Assembly: GCA_013284265.1 (NCBI GenBank)
Contig: JABTBR010000063.1
Coordinates: forward strand, 1 to 35,099
Direction of reading: 5' to 3'
Source: Oxalobacteraceae bacterium
Lineage (GTDB): Bacteria; Pseudomonadota; Gammaproteobacteria; Burkholderiales; Burkholderiaceae_D
Length of the DNA: 35,099 nucleotides
Shown here: positions 7,364-14,954 of the stretch, piece after piece
Layout of the letters: the number at the start of each line of letters is the position of its first letter
Numbering within the stretch: the first letter of the stretch is position 1
Position numbers and translations under genes: made by a program
Notes under the pieces: model-generated
Seen by the model: the letters and a program-made list of their open reading frames with translations, nothing else
Database searches by the model: none
What the model was told of the DNA's origin: nothing

Positions 7364-8500
7364 ATGGAACGCGATCAGGCTTCAAAATTCATGTTCGATC
7401 TGCTGCGCCTGATGGTCAGCAAAAAAGGCTCGGACTTGTTCATCACGGCGGGCTTTCCGCCGGCGATCAAAATCGACGGCAAGATGACGCCGGTGTCGGC
7501 CCAGGTGCTGACCGCCGCGCATACGACCGATCTGGCGCGCTCGATCATGAACGATAAGCAAACGGCCTCGTTCGAACTGAGCAAGGAGGCGAACTTCGCC
7601 ATCAGTCCGGGCGACCTGGGCCGTTTCCGGGTGTCGGCCTTCGTGCAGATGAGTTCGGTCGGCATGGTGCTGCGCACGATCACCAGCGAAATTCCCAAGC
7701 TGGAAGACCTGGGCTTGCCGGACATCCTCAAGGAAGTGGTGATGTCCAAGCGCGGCCTGGTGATCATGGTGGGCGCGACCGGCTCGGGCAAGTCGACCAC
7801 CCTGGCGGCGATGGTGGGCTACCGCAACGAGAACAGCTACGGCCACATCATCACGATCGAGGATCCGGTCGAGTATGTGCACCCGCATAAGAATTGCATC
7901 ATGACCCAGCGCGAGGTGGGTGTCGATACGGAAGACTGGGAAGTGGCGCTGAAGAACACGCTGCGCCAGGCGCCGGACGTGATCCAGATCGGCGAGATCC
8001 GCGACCGCCAGACCATGGACCATGCGATCGCCTTCGCCGAGACGGGCCATCTGTGCCTGGCCACCCTGCACGCCAACAGCGCCAATCAGGCGCTGGACCG
8101 CATCGTCAACTTCTTCCCCGAGGAGCGGCGCCAGCAGTTGCTGATGGACCTGTCGCTCAATCTGCGCGGCATGGTGTCGCAGCGCCTGATTCCCCTGAAA
8201 GAGAGCAAGGGGCGCGCGGTGGCGATCGAGATCATGCTGAACTCGCCGCTGATTTCGGACCTGATCTTCAAGGGCCAGGTGCATGAAATCAAGGAGCTGA
8301 TGAAGAAGTCGCGCGAGCTGGGCATGCAGACTTTCGACCAGTCCCTATTCGATTTGCACGAAGCCGATAAAATCTCCTACGAGGACGCGCTGCGCAATGC
8401 GGACTCGGTCAATGACTTGCGCCTGGCCATCAAGCTCGAAGGCAAGGCGTCGAAGAACCGGGATCTCTCGGCCGGCACTGAACACTTGGGAATCATTTGA
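7364..8500 (+). CDS. pilU: Type IV pilus PilT-dependent retraction ATPase PilU
   Basis: PilU assists PilT in forceful pilus retraction. The 378-residue protein has Walker A GATGSGKST (137-145), Asp box ITIEDPVEY, Walker B VIQIGEIRD and His box AETGHLCLATLHANS. As usual for PilU it lacks the AIRNLIRE helix, reading instead LISDLIFKGQVHEIKEL. The ATG at 7364, preceded by AAAGGAAG, begins MERDQASKFM. An in-frame ATG at 7331 lies inside the right arm of the inverted repeat and is rejected as the start. The stop codon overlaps the start of the glutathione peroxidase gene by one base (TGATG), implying translational coupling. A close paralogue lies at 573-1766. Confidence 0.95.
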   Translation: MERDQASKFMFDLLRLMVSKKGSDLFITAGFPPAIKIDGKMTPVSAQVLTAAHTTDLARSIMNDKQTASFELSKEANFAISPGDLGRFRVSAFVQMSSVGMVLRTITSEIPKLEDLGLPDILKEVVMSKRGLVIMVGATGSGKSTTLAAMVGYRNENSYGHIITIEDPVEYVHPHKNCIMTQREVGVDTEDWEVALKNTLRQAPDVIQIGEIRDRQTMDHAIAFAETGHLCLATLHANSANQALDRIVNFFPEERRQQLLMDLSLNLRGMVSQRLIPLKESKGRAVAIEIMLNSPLISDLIFKGQVHEIKELMKKSRELGMQTFDQSLFDLHEADKISYEDALRNADSVNDLRLAIKLEGKASKNRDLSAGTEHLGII

Positions 8501-8985
8501 TGAGCACAATCTACGACTTCAGCGCCGACAGCCTGTCCGGCGCGCCAACCGACCTGAGCCAGTACAAGGGCAAGGTGCTGCTGATCGTCAATACGGCCAG
8601 CAAATGCGGCTTCACGCCGCAGTATCAGGGCCTGGAAACGGTGTATCAGCAGTTCAAGGACAAGGGCGTGGAAGTGCTGGGCTTTCCCTGCAATCAGTTC
8701 GGCGGCCAGGAACCGGGGCAGGCGGAGGAAATCGGCGCCTTTTGCGAGAAGAATTACGGCGTCAATTTCCCGCTGTTCGCCAAGATCGATGTCAATGGCA
8801 GCGATGCCCATCCGCTGTTCCAGCGCCTGAAGAAGGACGCGCCCGGCCTGCTGGGCACGGAAGCGATCAAGTGGAATTTCACCAAGTTCCTGGTCGGCAA
8901 GGATGGCAAGGTGTTCAAGCGCTATGCGCCGGCCACCAAGCCGGAAGAGCTGATCGGCGATATCGAGAAGCTGCTGGCGGCTTGA
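8500..8985 (+). CDS. Glutathione peroxidase-family (thioredoxin-dependent type) peroxidase
   Basis: Cys-based peroxidase of the GPx/BtuE family that reduces H2O2 or organic hydroperoxides. It has 161 residues. Catalytic residues are visible: peroxidatic Cys36 in NTASKCGFT, Gln70 in FPCNQFGGQEPG and Trp125 in KWNFTKFLV. Cys82 (AFCEKNYG) sits where thioredoxin-dependent GPx proteins carry the resolving cysteine, so thioredoxin rather than glutathione is the likelier reductant (inference). There is no signal peptide, so it is cytoplasmic. The ATG at 8500 overlaps the pilU stop. A TTG one codon earlier is less likely. It is convergent with the PadR gene, with three bases between the stops. Confidence 0.93.
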   Translation: MSTIYDFSADSLSGAPTDLSQYKGKVLLIVNTASKCGFTPQYQGLETVYQQFKDKGVEVLGFPCNQFGGQEPGQAEEIGAFCEKNYGVNFPLFAKIDVNGSDAHPLFQRLKKDAPGLLGTEAIKWNFTKFLVGKDGKVFKRYAPATKPEELIGDIEKLLAA

Positions 8986-8988
8986 GAA

Positions 8989-9522
8989 TCAGGCGGGCTT
9001 GGCCATCACCTGCAGCGCCTCTTCCGACCACTCCACCCAGAATTGCTCATGCATGATGCCGGCACGCAGGATCAGGTGCTGGAGCTGCTTGTCGCGCGTA
9101 GTCGGCGGCACGGGGAAGTCGCGCGCCTCGACCTGGCGGTAGATCGCCAGCTTGCTGCGATGCATGTCGAGGCGGCGCCGCACATCGTCGCTGACGCCGG
9201 CCGGGCCGATCGCCGCTTCGGCGCGGATGCGCAGCATCAGCTCGTCGCGCATCGGTTTCGGATCCTGGCTTTCGGCGGTCCAGCGCGCCAGTTCGGCGCG
9301 CCCGGACGGTAGCACGCGGTAGACCCGCTTGCGTCCGCGCCCCGTTTCCGGCGGCAGCGATTCGACCCAGCCCTGCTCCTCCAGCCGGCCCAGCTCGCGG
9401 TATATCTGCTGGTGGGTGGCGTGCCAGAAATTGCCGATCGAATGGTCGAAACGGCGCGCCAGGTCCAGGCCGGAACTGGCTTCCTCAAGCAGGGCGGTCA
9501 GCAGCGCGTGCGGCAGGGACAT
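8989..9522 (-). CDS. PadR-family transcriptional regulator
   Basis: A 177-residue protein with an N-terminal PadR winged helix (about 1-75: MSLPHALLTALLEEASSGLDL and HQQIYRELGRLEEQGWVES, then the GRGRKRVYRVLPSGRAEL wing). A helical C-terminal domain of the Vir_act_alpha_C type (about 90-170) mediates dimerisation in relatives such as AphA. It is the last gene of the minus-strand run fadH - SnoaL-like - padR, so it is the natural candidate for the factor binding the operators upstream of fadH. The ligand is unknown; PadR proteins often sense phenolic or lipophilic compounds. The ribosome-binding site is weak. The alternative ATG inside the domain is unlikely because it would lose the first helix. 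Confidence 0.9.
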   Translation of the reverse strand: MSLPHALLTALLEEASSGLDLARRFDHSIGNFWHATHQQIYRELGRLEEQGWVESLPPETGRGRKRVYRVLPSGRAELARWTAESQDPKPMRDELMLRIRAEAAIGPAGVSDDVRRRLDMHRSKLAIYRQVEARDFPVPPTTRDKQLQHLILRAGIMHEQFWVEWSEEALQVMAKPA

Positions 9523-9578
9523 GGACGGTAAGCCTGTAAATGGTGGACGTGGACAGGATTATCCCACGCCGCGCCCGC

Positions 9579-10019
9579 TCAGGCCGGGGCCTTGAAGGCC
9601 GGCAGCTGGGCCGCGATGCGCGCGCCCATCTGCTCGCCCAGCGCCTGCAGGCCGCTGAGCGGGCGCACCATCACTTCAAACTCGACGATCTTGCCCTGTT
9701 CGTCGAAGCGTATCAGGTCTATCCCCTTCAAGTCCTTGTCGCCGACGTGGGCGCTAAATTCCAGCACCACGCTCAGGCCGTCTTCGCTGGCCAGTTGGCG
9801 GTGGTACTGGAAATCCTCGAAGACCTGAATCGCCGTGTTAAGCACCAGCACCACGGCCTGGGCCGAGTGGTAGGGCTTGCTGGCGATCGGCGAGTGGAAC
9901 ACGGCGTCCGGCTGGACCATGGCGGGCAGGCGCGCGAGGTCGCCGCTGGCGATCATCTCGTGCCAGGTGGCCAGGGAAGCTTGTACGGCGGGGTGCAACT
10001 GGGCAGGAATGCTGCTCAT
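9579..10019 (-). CDS. SnoaL-like / NTF2-fold small protein
   Basis: A 146-residue single-domain protein of the SnoaL-like, NTF2-fold group. The N-terminal helices (LHPAVQASLATWHEMIASGD) and the pattern GKDxx-type strand then IDLIRFDEQGKIVEFEVMVRP are typical. Family members include polyketide cyclases, isomerases, limonene-epoxide-hydrolase-like enzymes and many proteins of unknown activity, so no reaction can be assigned. AAAGGA precedes the ATG. It sits between fadH (76 bases upstream) and padR (56 bases downstream), suggesting work on the same substrate class as FadH or a ligand-handling role. Confidence 0.82.
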   Translation of the reverse strand: MSSIPAQLHPAVQASLATWHEMIASGDLARLPAMVQPDAVFHSPIASKPYHSAQAVVLVLNTAIQVFEDFQYHRQLASEDGLSVVLEFSAHVGDKDLKGIDLIRFDEQGKIVEFEVMVRPLSGLQALGEQMGARIAAQLPAFKAPA

Positions 10020-10060
10020 TTCTATCCTTTCGATGAGCTACGTTACAGGGAAAACGGCAG

Positions 10061-10081
10061 GCCCGGCCGCTCTGGCCGGGC
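10061..10081 (-). terminator. Hairpin after fadH (weak terminator or attenuator)
   Basis: Perfect 8-base stem GCCCGGCC / GGCCGGGC with a 5-base loop in the fadH to SnoaL-like gap. Read on the minus strand it is followed, after six bases, by only four Ts. It could partly terminate or stabilise the upstream message and lower expression of the SnoaL-like and padR genes. Confidence 0.45.
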
Positions 10082-10095
10082 TGGGTGAAAAACGC

Positions 10096-12129
10096 TTACA
10101 GCGTGGCCGCCAGGCGCGCGCCCTGGTCGATGGCGCGCTTGGCGTCGAGTTCGGCGGCGACGTCGGCGCCACCGACCAGGTGCACGCTGCAGCCGGCCGA
10201 CTGCAGGCCGGCGTACAGCGCGCGCTGGGGTTCCTGGCCCGCGCACAGCACCACATGGTCGACCGCCAGCAGCTGCTCCTGGCCATCGACGGTGATGTGC
10301 AGGCCGGCGTCGTCGATCTTGCGATACGTGACCGAGGGCTGCATCACCACGCGGCGCGCCTTGAGCGAGCTGCGGTGGATCCAGCCGGTGGTCTTGCCGA
10401 GCTGGTCGCCGACCTTGCTGCTCTTGCGCTGCAACAGGTAGATCTGGCGCGCGGCAAGCGGCGCCTGCGGCGGCCGGATGCCGCCCGGTTCGGCGTAGCC
10501 GGTGTCGATGCCCCACTCGCGGTAGAACTTGTCGGCATCCAGGCTGGCGCTGTGGCCTTCGTGGGTCAGGAATTCGGCCACGTCGAAACCGATGCCGCCG
10601 GCACCGATCACGGCCACCGTCTGGCCCACCGCTTTGCCGTCGCGCAGCACGTCCAGGTAGCTCAGCACCTTGGGATGAGCGACGCCTTCGATGTCCGGCG
10701 TGCGCGGCGTGACACCGGTGGCCAACACGATTTCGTCGAAGCCGCCCGCGACCAGCTGGGCCACGTCGACGCGGGTGTTGAGCTTCAGGTCGATGCCGCG
10801 CAAGGCGATCTGGCGGCCGAAGTAGCGTATGGTTTCATGGAACTCTTCCTTGCCCGGCACCGTCTTGGCGATATTGAACTGGCCGCCGATCTCGCCGGCC
10901 GCGTCGAACAGGGTGACGGCGTGGCCACGCTCGGCCGCGCCCAGCGCGCAGCTCAGGCCACCGGGGCCGGCGCCCACCACGGCCACGCGCTTCTTGTGCG
11001 GCGCCGGGACGAACACCAGTTCGGTTTCGTGGCAGGCGCGCGGATTGACCAGGCAGGAGGTGATCTTGCCGCCGAAGGTGTGGTCCAGGCAGGCCTGGTT
11101 GCAGCCGATGCAGGTGTTGATTTCATCGGCGCGGCCCTCGGCCGCCTTCAGCACGAACTGCGGGTCGGCCAGCAGCGGGCGGGCCATCGAGACCATGTCG
11201 CAGCTGCCCTTGGCCAGCAAGCCTTCGGCCACTTCGGGGGTGTTGATGCGGTTGGTGGCCACCAGCGGGATGCCGACATGGCCCTTGAGTTTTTCCGTGA
11301 CCCAGCCGAAGGCGGCGCGCGGCACCTTGGTGGCGATGGTGGGTATGCGCGCCTCGTGCCAGCCGATGCCGGTGTTGATGATGGTGGCGCCGGCCGCTTC
11401 CACGCCCTGGGCCAGTTCGATCACTTCGGCCAGCGAGGAACCGCCTTCGACCAGGTCGAGCATCGACAGGCGGTAGATCAGGATGAACTCGGGGCCGACG
11501 CGGGCGCGGATGCGGCGCACGATCTCCAGCGGGAAGCGCATGCGCTTGGCATAACTGCCGCCCCATTCGTCGTCGCGCTGGTTGGTACGGGCGGCGATGA
11601 ATTCGTTGATCAGATAGCCCTCGGAACCCATGATCTCGACGCCGTCGTAGCCGGCGCTCTGGGCCAGCGCGGCGCAGTTGACGAAGTTTTCGACGGTTTG
11701 CTCGACTTCTTCACTCGTCAGCGCATGCGGCTTGAAGGGATTGATCGGGGCCTGCAGGGCGCTGGGGGCGACCAGCGTGGACTGGTAGGAGTAGCGCCCG
11801 AAGTGCAGGATCTGCATGGCGATCTTGCCGCCCTCGGCGTGCACGGCGGCCGTGACGATCTTGTGGTGCTCGGCCTCGGCGGCGTCGGCCAGCATGGCGC
11901 CGCCGCGCATCGGGCGGCCGCGCTCATTGGGGGCGATGCCGCCGGTGACGATCAGGCCCACGCCGCCGCGCGCCCGTTCGGCGTAGAAGGCGGCCATCCG
12001 TTCAAAGCCGTTTTCCACCTCTTCCAGGCCGACGTGCATGGACCCCATGATGACGCGGTTTTTCAGGGTGGTGAAGCCCAGATCGAGCGGGGCGAGCAAA
12101 TGAGGATAGGGCGACGGGGACTGCGACAT
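10096..12129 (-). CDS. fadH: NADPH-dependent 2,4-dienoyl-CoA reductase
   Basis: Auxiliary beta-oxidation enzyme that reduces 2,4-dienoyl-CoA from unsaturated fatty acids. The 677-residue protein has the classical layout. An old-yellow-enzyme FMN barrel (about 1-335) carries Tyr172 (GSEGYLINEF) and His258 (GIGWHEARIP), at positions matching the E. coli catalytic pair. A 4Fe-4S cluster is formed by Cys340, Cys343, Cys347 and Cys359 (CIGCNQAC, then SC). FAD and NADPH Rossmann domains follow (VAVVGAGPGGLS near 382 and VAVIGAGGIGFDVAEFL). It is first of a three-gene minus-strand run with a SnoaL-like gene and a PadR regulator. The promoter with paired operators is just upstream. No other beta-oxidation genes are nearby. 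Confidence 0.95.
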   Translation of the reverse strand: MSQSPSPYPHLLAPLDLGFTTLKNRVIMGSMHVGLEEVENGFERMAAFYAERARGGVGLIVTGGIAPNERGRPMRGGAMLADAAEAEHHKIVTAAVHAEGGKIAMQILHFGRYSYQSTLVAPSALQAPINPFKPHALTSEEVEQTVENFVNCAALAQSAGYDGVEIMGSEGYLINEFIAARTNQRDDEWGGSYAKRMRFPLEIVRRIRARVGPEFILIYRLSMLDLVEGGSSLAEVIELAQGVEAAGATIINTGIGWHEARIPTIATKVPRAAFGWVTEKLKGHVGIPLVATNRINTPEVAEGLLAKGSCDMVSMARPLLADPQFVLKAAEGRADEINTCIGCNQACLDHTFGGKITSCLVNPRACHETELVFVPAPHKKRVAVVGAGPGGLSCALGAAERGHAVTLFDAAGEIGGQFNIAKTVPGKEEFHETIRYFGRQIALRGIDLKLNTRVDVAQLVAGGFDEIVLATGVTPRTPDIEGVAHPKVLSYLDVLRDGKAVGQTVAVIGAGGIGFDVAEFLTHEGHSASLDADKFYREWGIDTGYAEPGGIRPPQAPLAARQIYLLQRKSSKVGDQLGKTTGWIHRSSLKARRVVMQPSVTYRKIDDAGLHITVDGQEQLLAVDHVVLCAGQEPQRALYAGLQSAGCSVHLVGGADVAAELDAKRAIDQGARLAATL

Positions 12130-12172
12130 GGGGAATCTCCTGTGGGGTAGCCGGGCGACGCGCCCGCGTTAA

Positions 12173-12228
12173 TGCAACTGGTTGCACTATTTTATGCCGG
12201 GATTTTTGTTTATGCAAGCAGTTGCACA
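12173..12228. promoter_or_regulatory. Two palindromic operators upstream of fadH
   Basis: Operator 1 (12173-12186) is the perfect palindrome TGCAAC-TG-GTTGCA. Operator 2 (12213-12226) is TGCAAGCAGTTGCA, the same with one half-site change. Centres are 40 bases apart, near four helical turns. Operator 1 covers the predicted fadH transcription start and operator 2 the -35 box, a repressor layout. Operator 2 with flanks (12211-12228) also fits TATGCA-N6-TNCNNA, the pattern I recall for AphA of the PadR superfamily. The binding protein is inferred to be the PadR product at 8989; a MarR- or TetR-type factor elsewhere is the alternative. Confidence 0.7.
12189..12217 (-). promoter_or_regulatory. Predicted fadH promoter
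   Basis: On the minus strand: -35 TTGCAT (12217-12212), 17-base spacer, -10 TAAAAT (12194-12189). The -10 matches consensus at five of six positions and the -35 at three. The start would fall near 12182, about 53 bases before the fadH ATG and inside operator 1. Confidence 0.55.
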
Positions 12229-12320
12229 GACGTTTACCCCGCCGGAATGCGGCCTGGCGAGCCAGTTTGCGGGTCCGCGGGGCCAAAATAGTCTGTAGCT
12301 GGCTTAACTTTTCGGTAATA

Positions 12321-14954
12321 ATGTCTGCGAATTATTCTTCCGCCTATTACCGCTCAGCCGCCGCCCACCCTCTTATGTCCTTGCTCGGGAAAATACAGTC
12401 GTCCTGGATGCGCATGGGAACCTACTCGCGTTGGTTTCTGCCCATCTTCGTGCTCGTCGCGGCCGTGGTGCTGCTGCGCTATTCGCTGCTGATCGAGGCC
12501 GAGGCGGCCGAGGTGAACCTGCGCTACACGCTGGACGCCCAGCAGCTGGGCGACTATCTGCACAACAATCTGCAGGCGCCGCTGGCCCTGCACGACCGCG
12601 CCGCGCTCGACGCGGCGCTGGCCGGCGCGCTGCGGCTGAACGCCGACGCGTTCATGCTGCGCCTCGATTATCCGGGCGGCCATCTGGAAGCGCAACGCTC
12701 CCAGTCCCCGTCCCTGCCGGCAGGCAGTCCGCGCTGGTTTGCGCGCCTGTGCGCGCGCCTGGGCGCGCTGCGGCCCATCACGCGCGACGTGCAGCTGACG
12801 CCGACGGCCTCGCTGCAACTGCAATTCGCGCCGGAGCTGGCGCTGAACCGGGTCTGGCATACGGTCAGCCAGCAGGCCGCCATCTCGGCCGTCAACGTGG
12901 GCCTGATCTATGCGCTGCTCGCCGTGCTGATCTGCTCGAACCGGCGCATGCTGGCGCGGCTGGGACGGGCCACCGACCGCTTCCAGAACGGCGAGCACAC
13001 GGTGCGCATGCGCGTGCGCGGCACGCTCGAGGCGCGCGCGCTGGCCACCACCTTCAACAATATGGCGCAGGAAGTGGAGTGGCTGGTCGATTCGCTGCAG
13101 AACAGCCGCCTGCTGCTGGGCGAACAACTGGAACAGACCCGCTGCGCCCAGGCCGAGCTGCATGCGGAAAAAGAACGCATCGAAGTCACGCTGGCCTCGA
13201 TCGGCGACGCCGTCGTCACCACCGACCTGGCCGGACGCATCCTCAGTTTCAACGAGGTGGCGCAGGCACTGACCGGCTGGCAGGCGGAGCAGGCGCGCGG
13301 GCGCGAGCTGCACCATGTGTTCGTGCTGGCCAATAACTTCGGCCAGCACTCGCTGCGCAAGGCCATGGCCAGCATCCATGCGGGCGGGCCGGTGGTCAAG
13401 GTCGGCAACCAGAGCCTGCGCCACAGCGGGGGCGGCAAATTCATGGTCGAGTACACGGCCGCGGCGATCCGCGAAGCCGACGGCGCGGTGCAGGGCGCGG
13501 TGCTGGTGTTCCGCGACGTCAGCGAGAACAAGCAGCTGATCCAGCAGATGTCCTGGCAGAGCAACCACGACATCCTGACCGGGCTGCCCAACCGCGCGGC
13601 GCTGGCGGCGCGCTTCGAGCACGAGATCGCGCGCGCGCGCGACGGCCGGTATCTGATGGCGGTGTGCCTGTTCGACCTCGACCACTTCCAGCAGATCAAC
13701 CAGAGCCTGGGCCAGCAGCTGGGCGACGACATCCTCAAGCAGGTGGCCAGCCGCCTGCACGAATTCGCCGGCCAGCGCCATTATGTGGCGCGCCTGGGCG
13801 GCGACGAATTCGTGCTCTTGATGCCCGAACAGCGCGACCGCGCCGCCATCGAGCAGGCAATGGCGGCGCTGATGGCCGCGCTGGCGTGCGACTATATGTG
13901 CGAGGGCGAGGCGGTGCCGCTGTCGGCCAGCGTGGGCGTGGCCATCGGCAGCGGGCGCGACGACACCAGCGCCGACCATCTGCTGCGCCACGCCGACCAG
14001 GCCTTGTACCAGGCCAAGATCACCGGCCGCAACAAGGTGCATTTCTTCGACGCGGTGCAGGACGAGCAGGTGCGCACCCACCACAACCGCCGCACCGAGG
14101 TGCGCAATGCGCTGCGCGCGGGCGAGCTGCGCCTGTACTACCAGCCCAAGCTGGACATGCGCGCCGGCCGTATCGTGGGCATGGAGGCGCTGCTGCGCTG
14201 GCACCATCCGCTGCGCGGCGTGGTGGGACCGGCCGATTTCCTGCCGGTGGTCGAACATACCGACGTGATCGTCGATATCGGCGAATGGGTGCTGCGCGAA
14301 GCGCTGCGCCAGCTGCAACACTGGCGCCACGTTGCGCCGGACTGGGTCATCAGCGTCAACATCGCGGCGCGCCATTTTCAGCGCACCGATTTCGTCGAGC
14401 GGCTCACGGCGATCCTGGCCGAGCATCCCGGGGTGCCGCCGTCGATGCTGGAGCTGGAGATCCTGGAATCGTCGGCGCTGAACGATGTGGGCCATGTGCG
14501 CGCCATCATGCTGGCCTGCCAGGCGCTGGGCATCGGCTTCGCGCTGGACGATTTCGGCACCGGCTATTCGTCGATGAGCTATCTGAAGCGGCTGCCGGCC
14601 GACATCTTAAAAATCGACCAGAGCTTCGTGCGCAATATGCTGGTCGACCGCGACGACCTGCATCTGGTGTCGGCCGTGATCGGACTGGCCAAGGCCTTCG
14701 AGCTGGGCGTGATCGCCGAAGGCGTGGAGACGGTGGCCCATGGCGCGCTGCTGATGCGCCTGGGCTGCGATCTGGCCCAGGGCTTCGGGATCGCGCGGCC
14801 GATGCCGGCGGCCGAGGTGCTGCCGTGGATCGCCGCCTTCGACAGCGCGCCGGCCTGGCAGGCGGCCACCCGGCTCGCGCCGATCGCCGGCCTGCAGGCC
14901 AGGCATCCGGACGACAGCGGCGCCGGCACGGCGATGGCGACGCTGCTGCATTAA
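12321..14954 (+). CDS. Membrane-bound PAS-GGDEF-EAL cyclic-di-GMP protein
   Basis: Bifunctional-architecture c-di-GMP protein of about 877 residues from the ATG at 12321. Order: membrane helix 1 (about 37-57), an extracytoplasmic sensor of about 130 residues, helix 2 (about 187-206), HAMP (about 207-260), PAS (about 285-400), GGDEF (about 405-575; DILTGLPNR, FDLDHFQQIN, intact RLGGDEF with GGDEF at 493-497) and EAL (about 590-850; intact MEALLRW, EAL at 622-624, plus ELEILES, DDFGTGYSS, KIDQSF and EGVE). No RxxD inhibitory site precedes GGDEF. Both catalytic motifs look intact, but which activity dominates cannot be read from sequence. Start is uncertain: 12375 and 12414 are alternatives and none has a strong ribosome-binding site. 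Its stop overlaps that of glcF. Confidence 0.9.
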   Translation: MSANYSSAYYRSAAAHPLMSLLGKIQSSWMRMGTYSRWFLPIFVLVAAVVLLRYSLLIEAEAAEVNLRYTLDAQQLGDYLHNNLQAPLALHDRAALDAALAGALRLNADAFMLRLDYPGGHLEAQRSQSPSLPAGSPRWFARLCARLGALRPITRDVQLTPTASLQLQFAPELALNRVWHTVSQQAAISAVNVGLIYALLAVLICSNRRMLARLGRATDRFQNGEHTVRMRVRGTLEARALATTFNNMAQEVEWLVDSLQNSRLLLGEQLEQTRCAQAELHAEKERIEVTLASIGDAVVTTDLAGRILSFNEVAQALTGWQAEQARGRELHHVFVLANNFGQHSLRKAMASIHAGGPVVKVGNQSLRHSGGGKFMVEYTAAAIREADGAVQGAVLVFRDVSENKQLIQQMSWQSNHDILTGLPNRAALAARFEHEIARARDGRYLMAVCLFDLDHFQQINQSLGQQLGDDILKQVASRLHEFAGQRHYVARLGGDEFVLLMPEQRDRAAIEQAMAALMAALACDYMCEGEAVPLSASVGVAIGSGRDDTSADHLLRHADQALYQAKITGRNKVHFFDAVQDEQVRTHHNRRTEVRNALRAGELRLYYQPKLDMRAGRIVGMEALLRWHHPLRGVVGPADFLPVVEHTDVIVDIGEWVLREALRQLQHWRHVAPDWVISVNIAARHFQRTDFVERLTAILAEHPGVPPSMLELEILESSALNDVGHVRAIMLACQALGIGFALDDFGTGYSSMSYLKRLPADILKIDQSFVRNMLVDRDDLHLVSAVIGLAKAFELGVIAEGVETVAHGALLMRLGCDLAQGFGIARPMPAAEVLPWIAAFDSAPAWQAATRLAPIAGLQARHPDDSGAGTAMATLLH

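Noticed and set aside
9877..12150. A 757-codon open frame on the plus strand opposite fadH
   Set aside because: It mirrors the third-base GC bias of fadH, has a composition rich in His, Gln, Gly and Arg with no domain, and fadH on the other strand has full family motifs.
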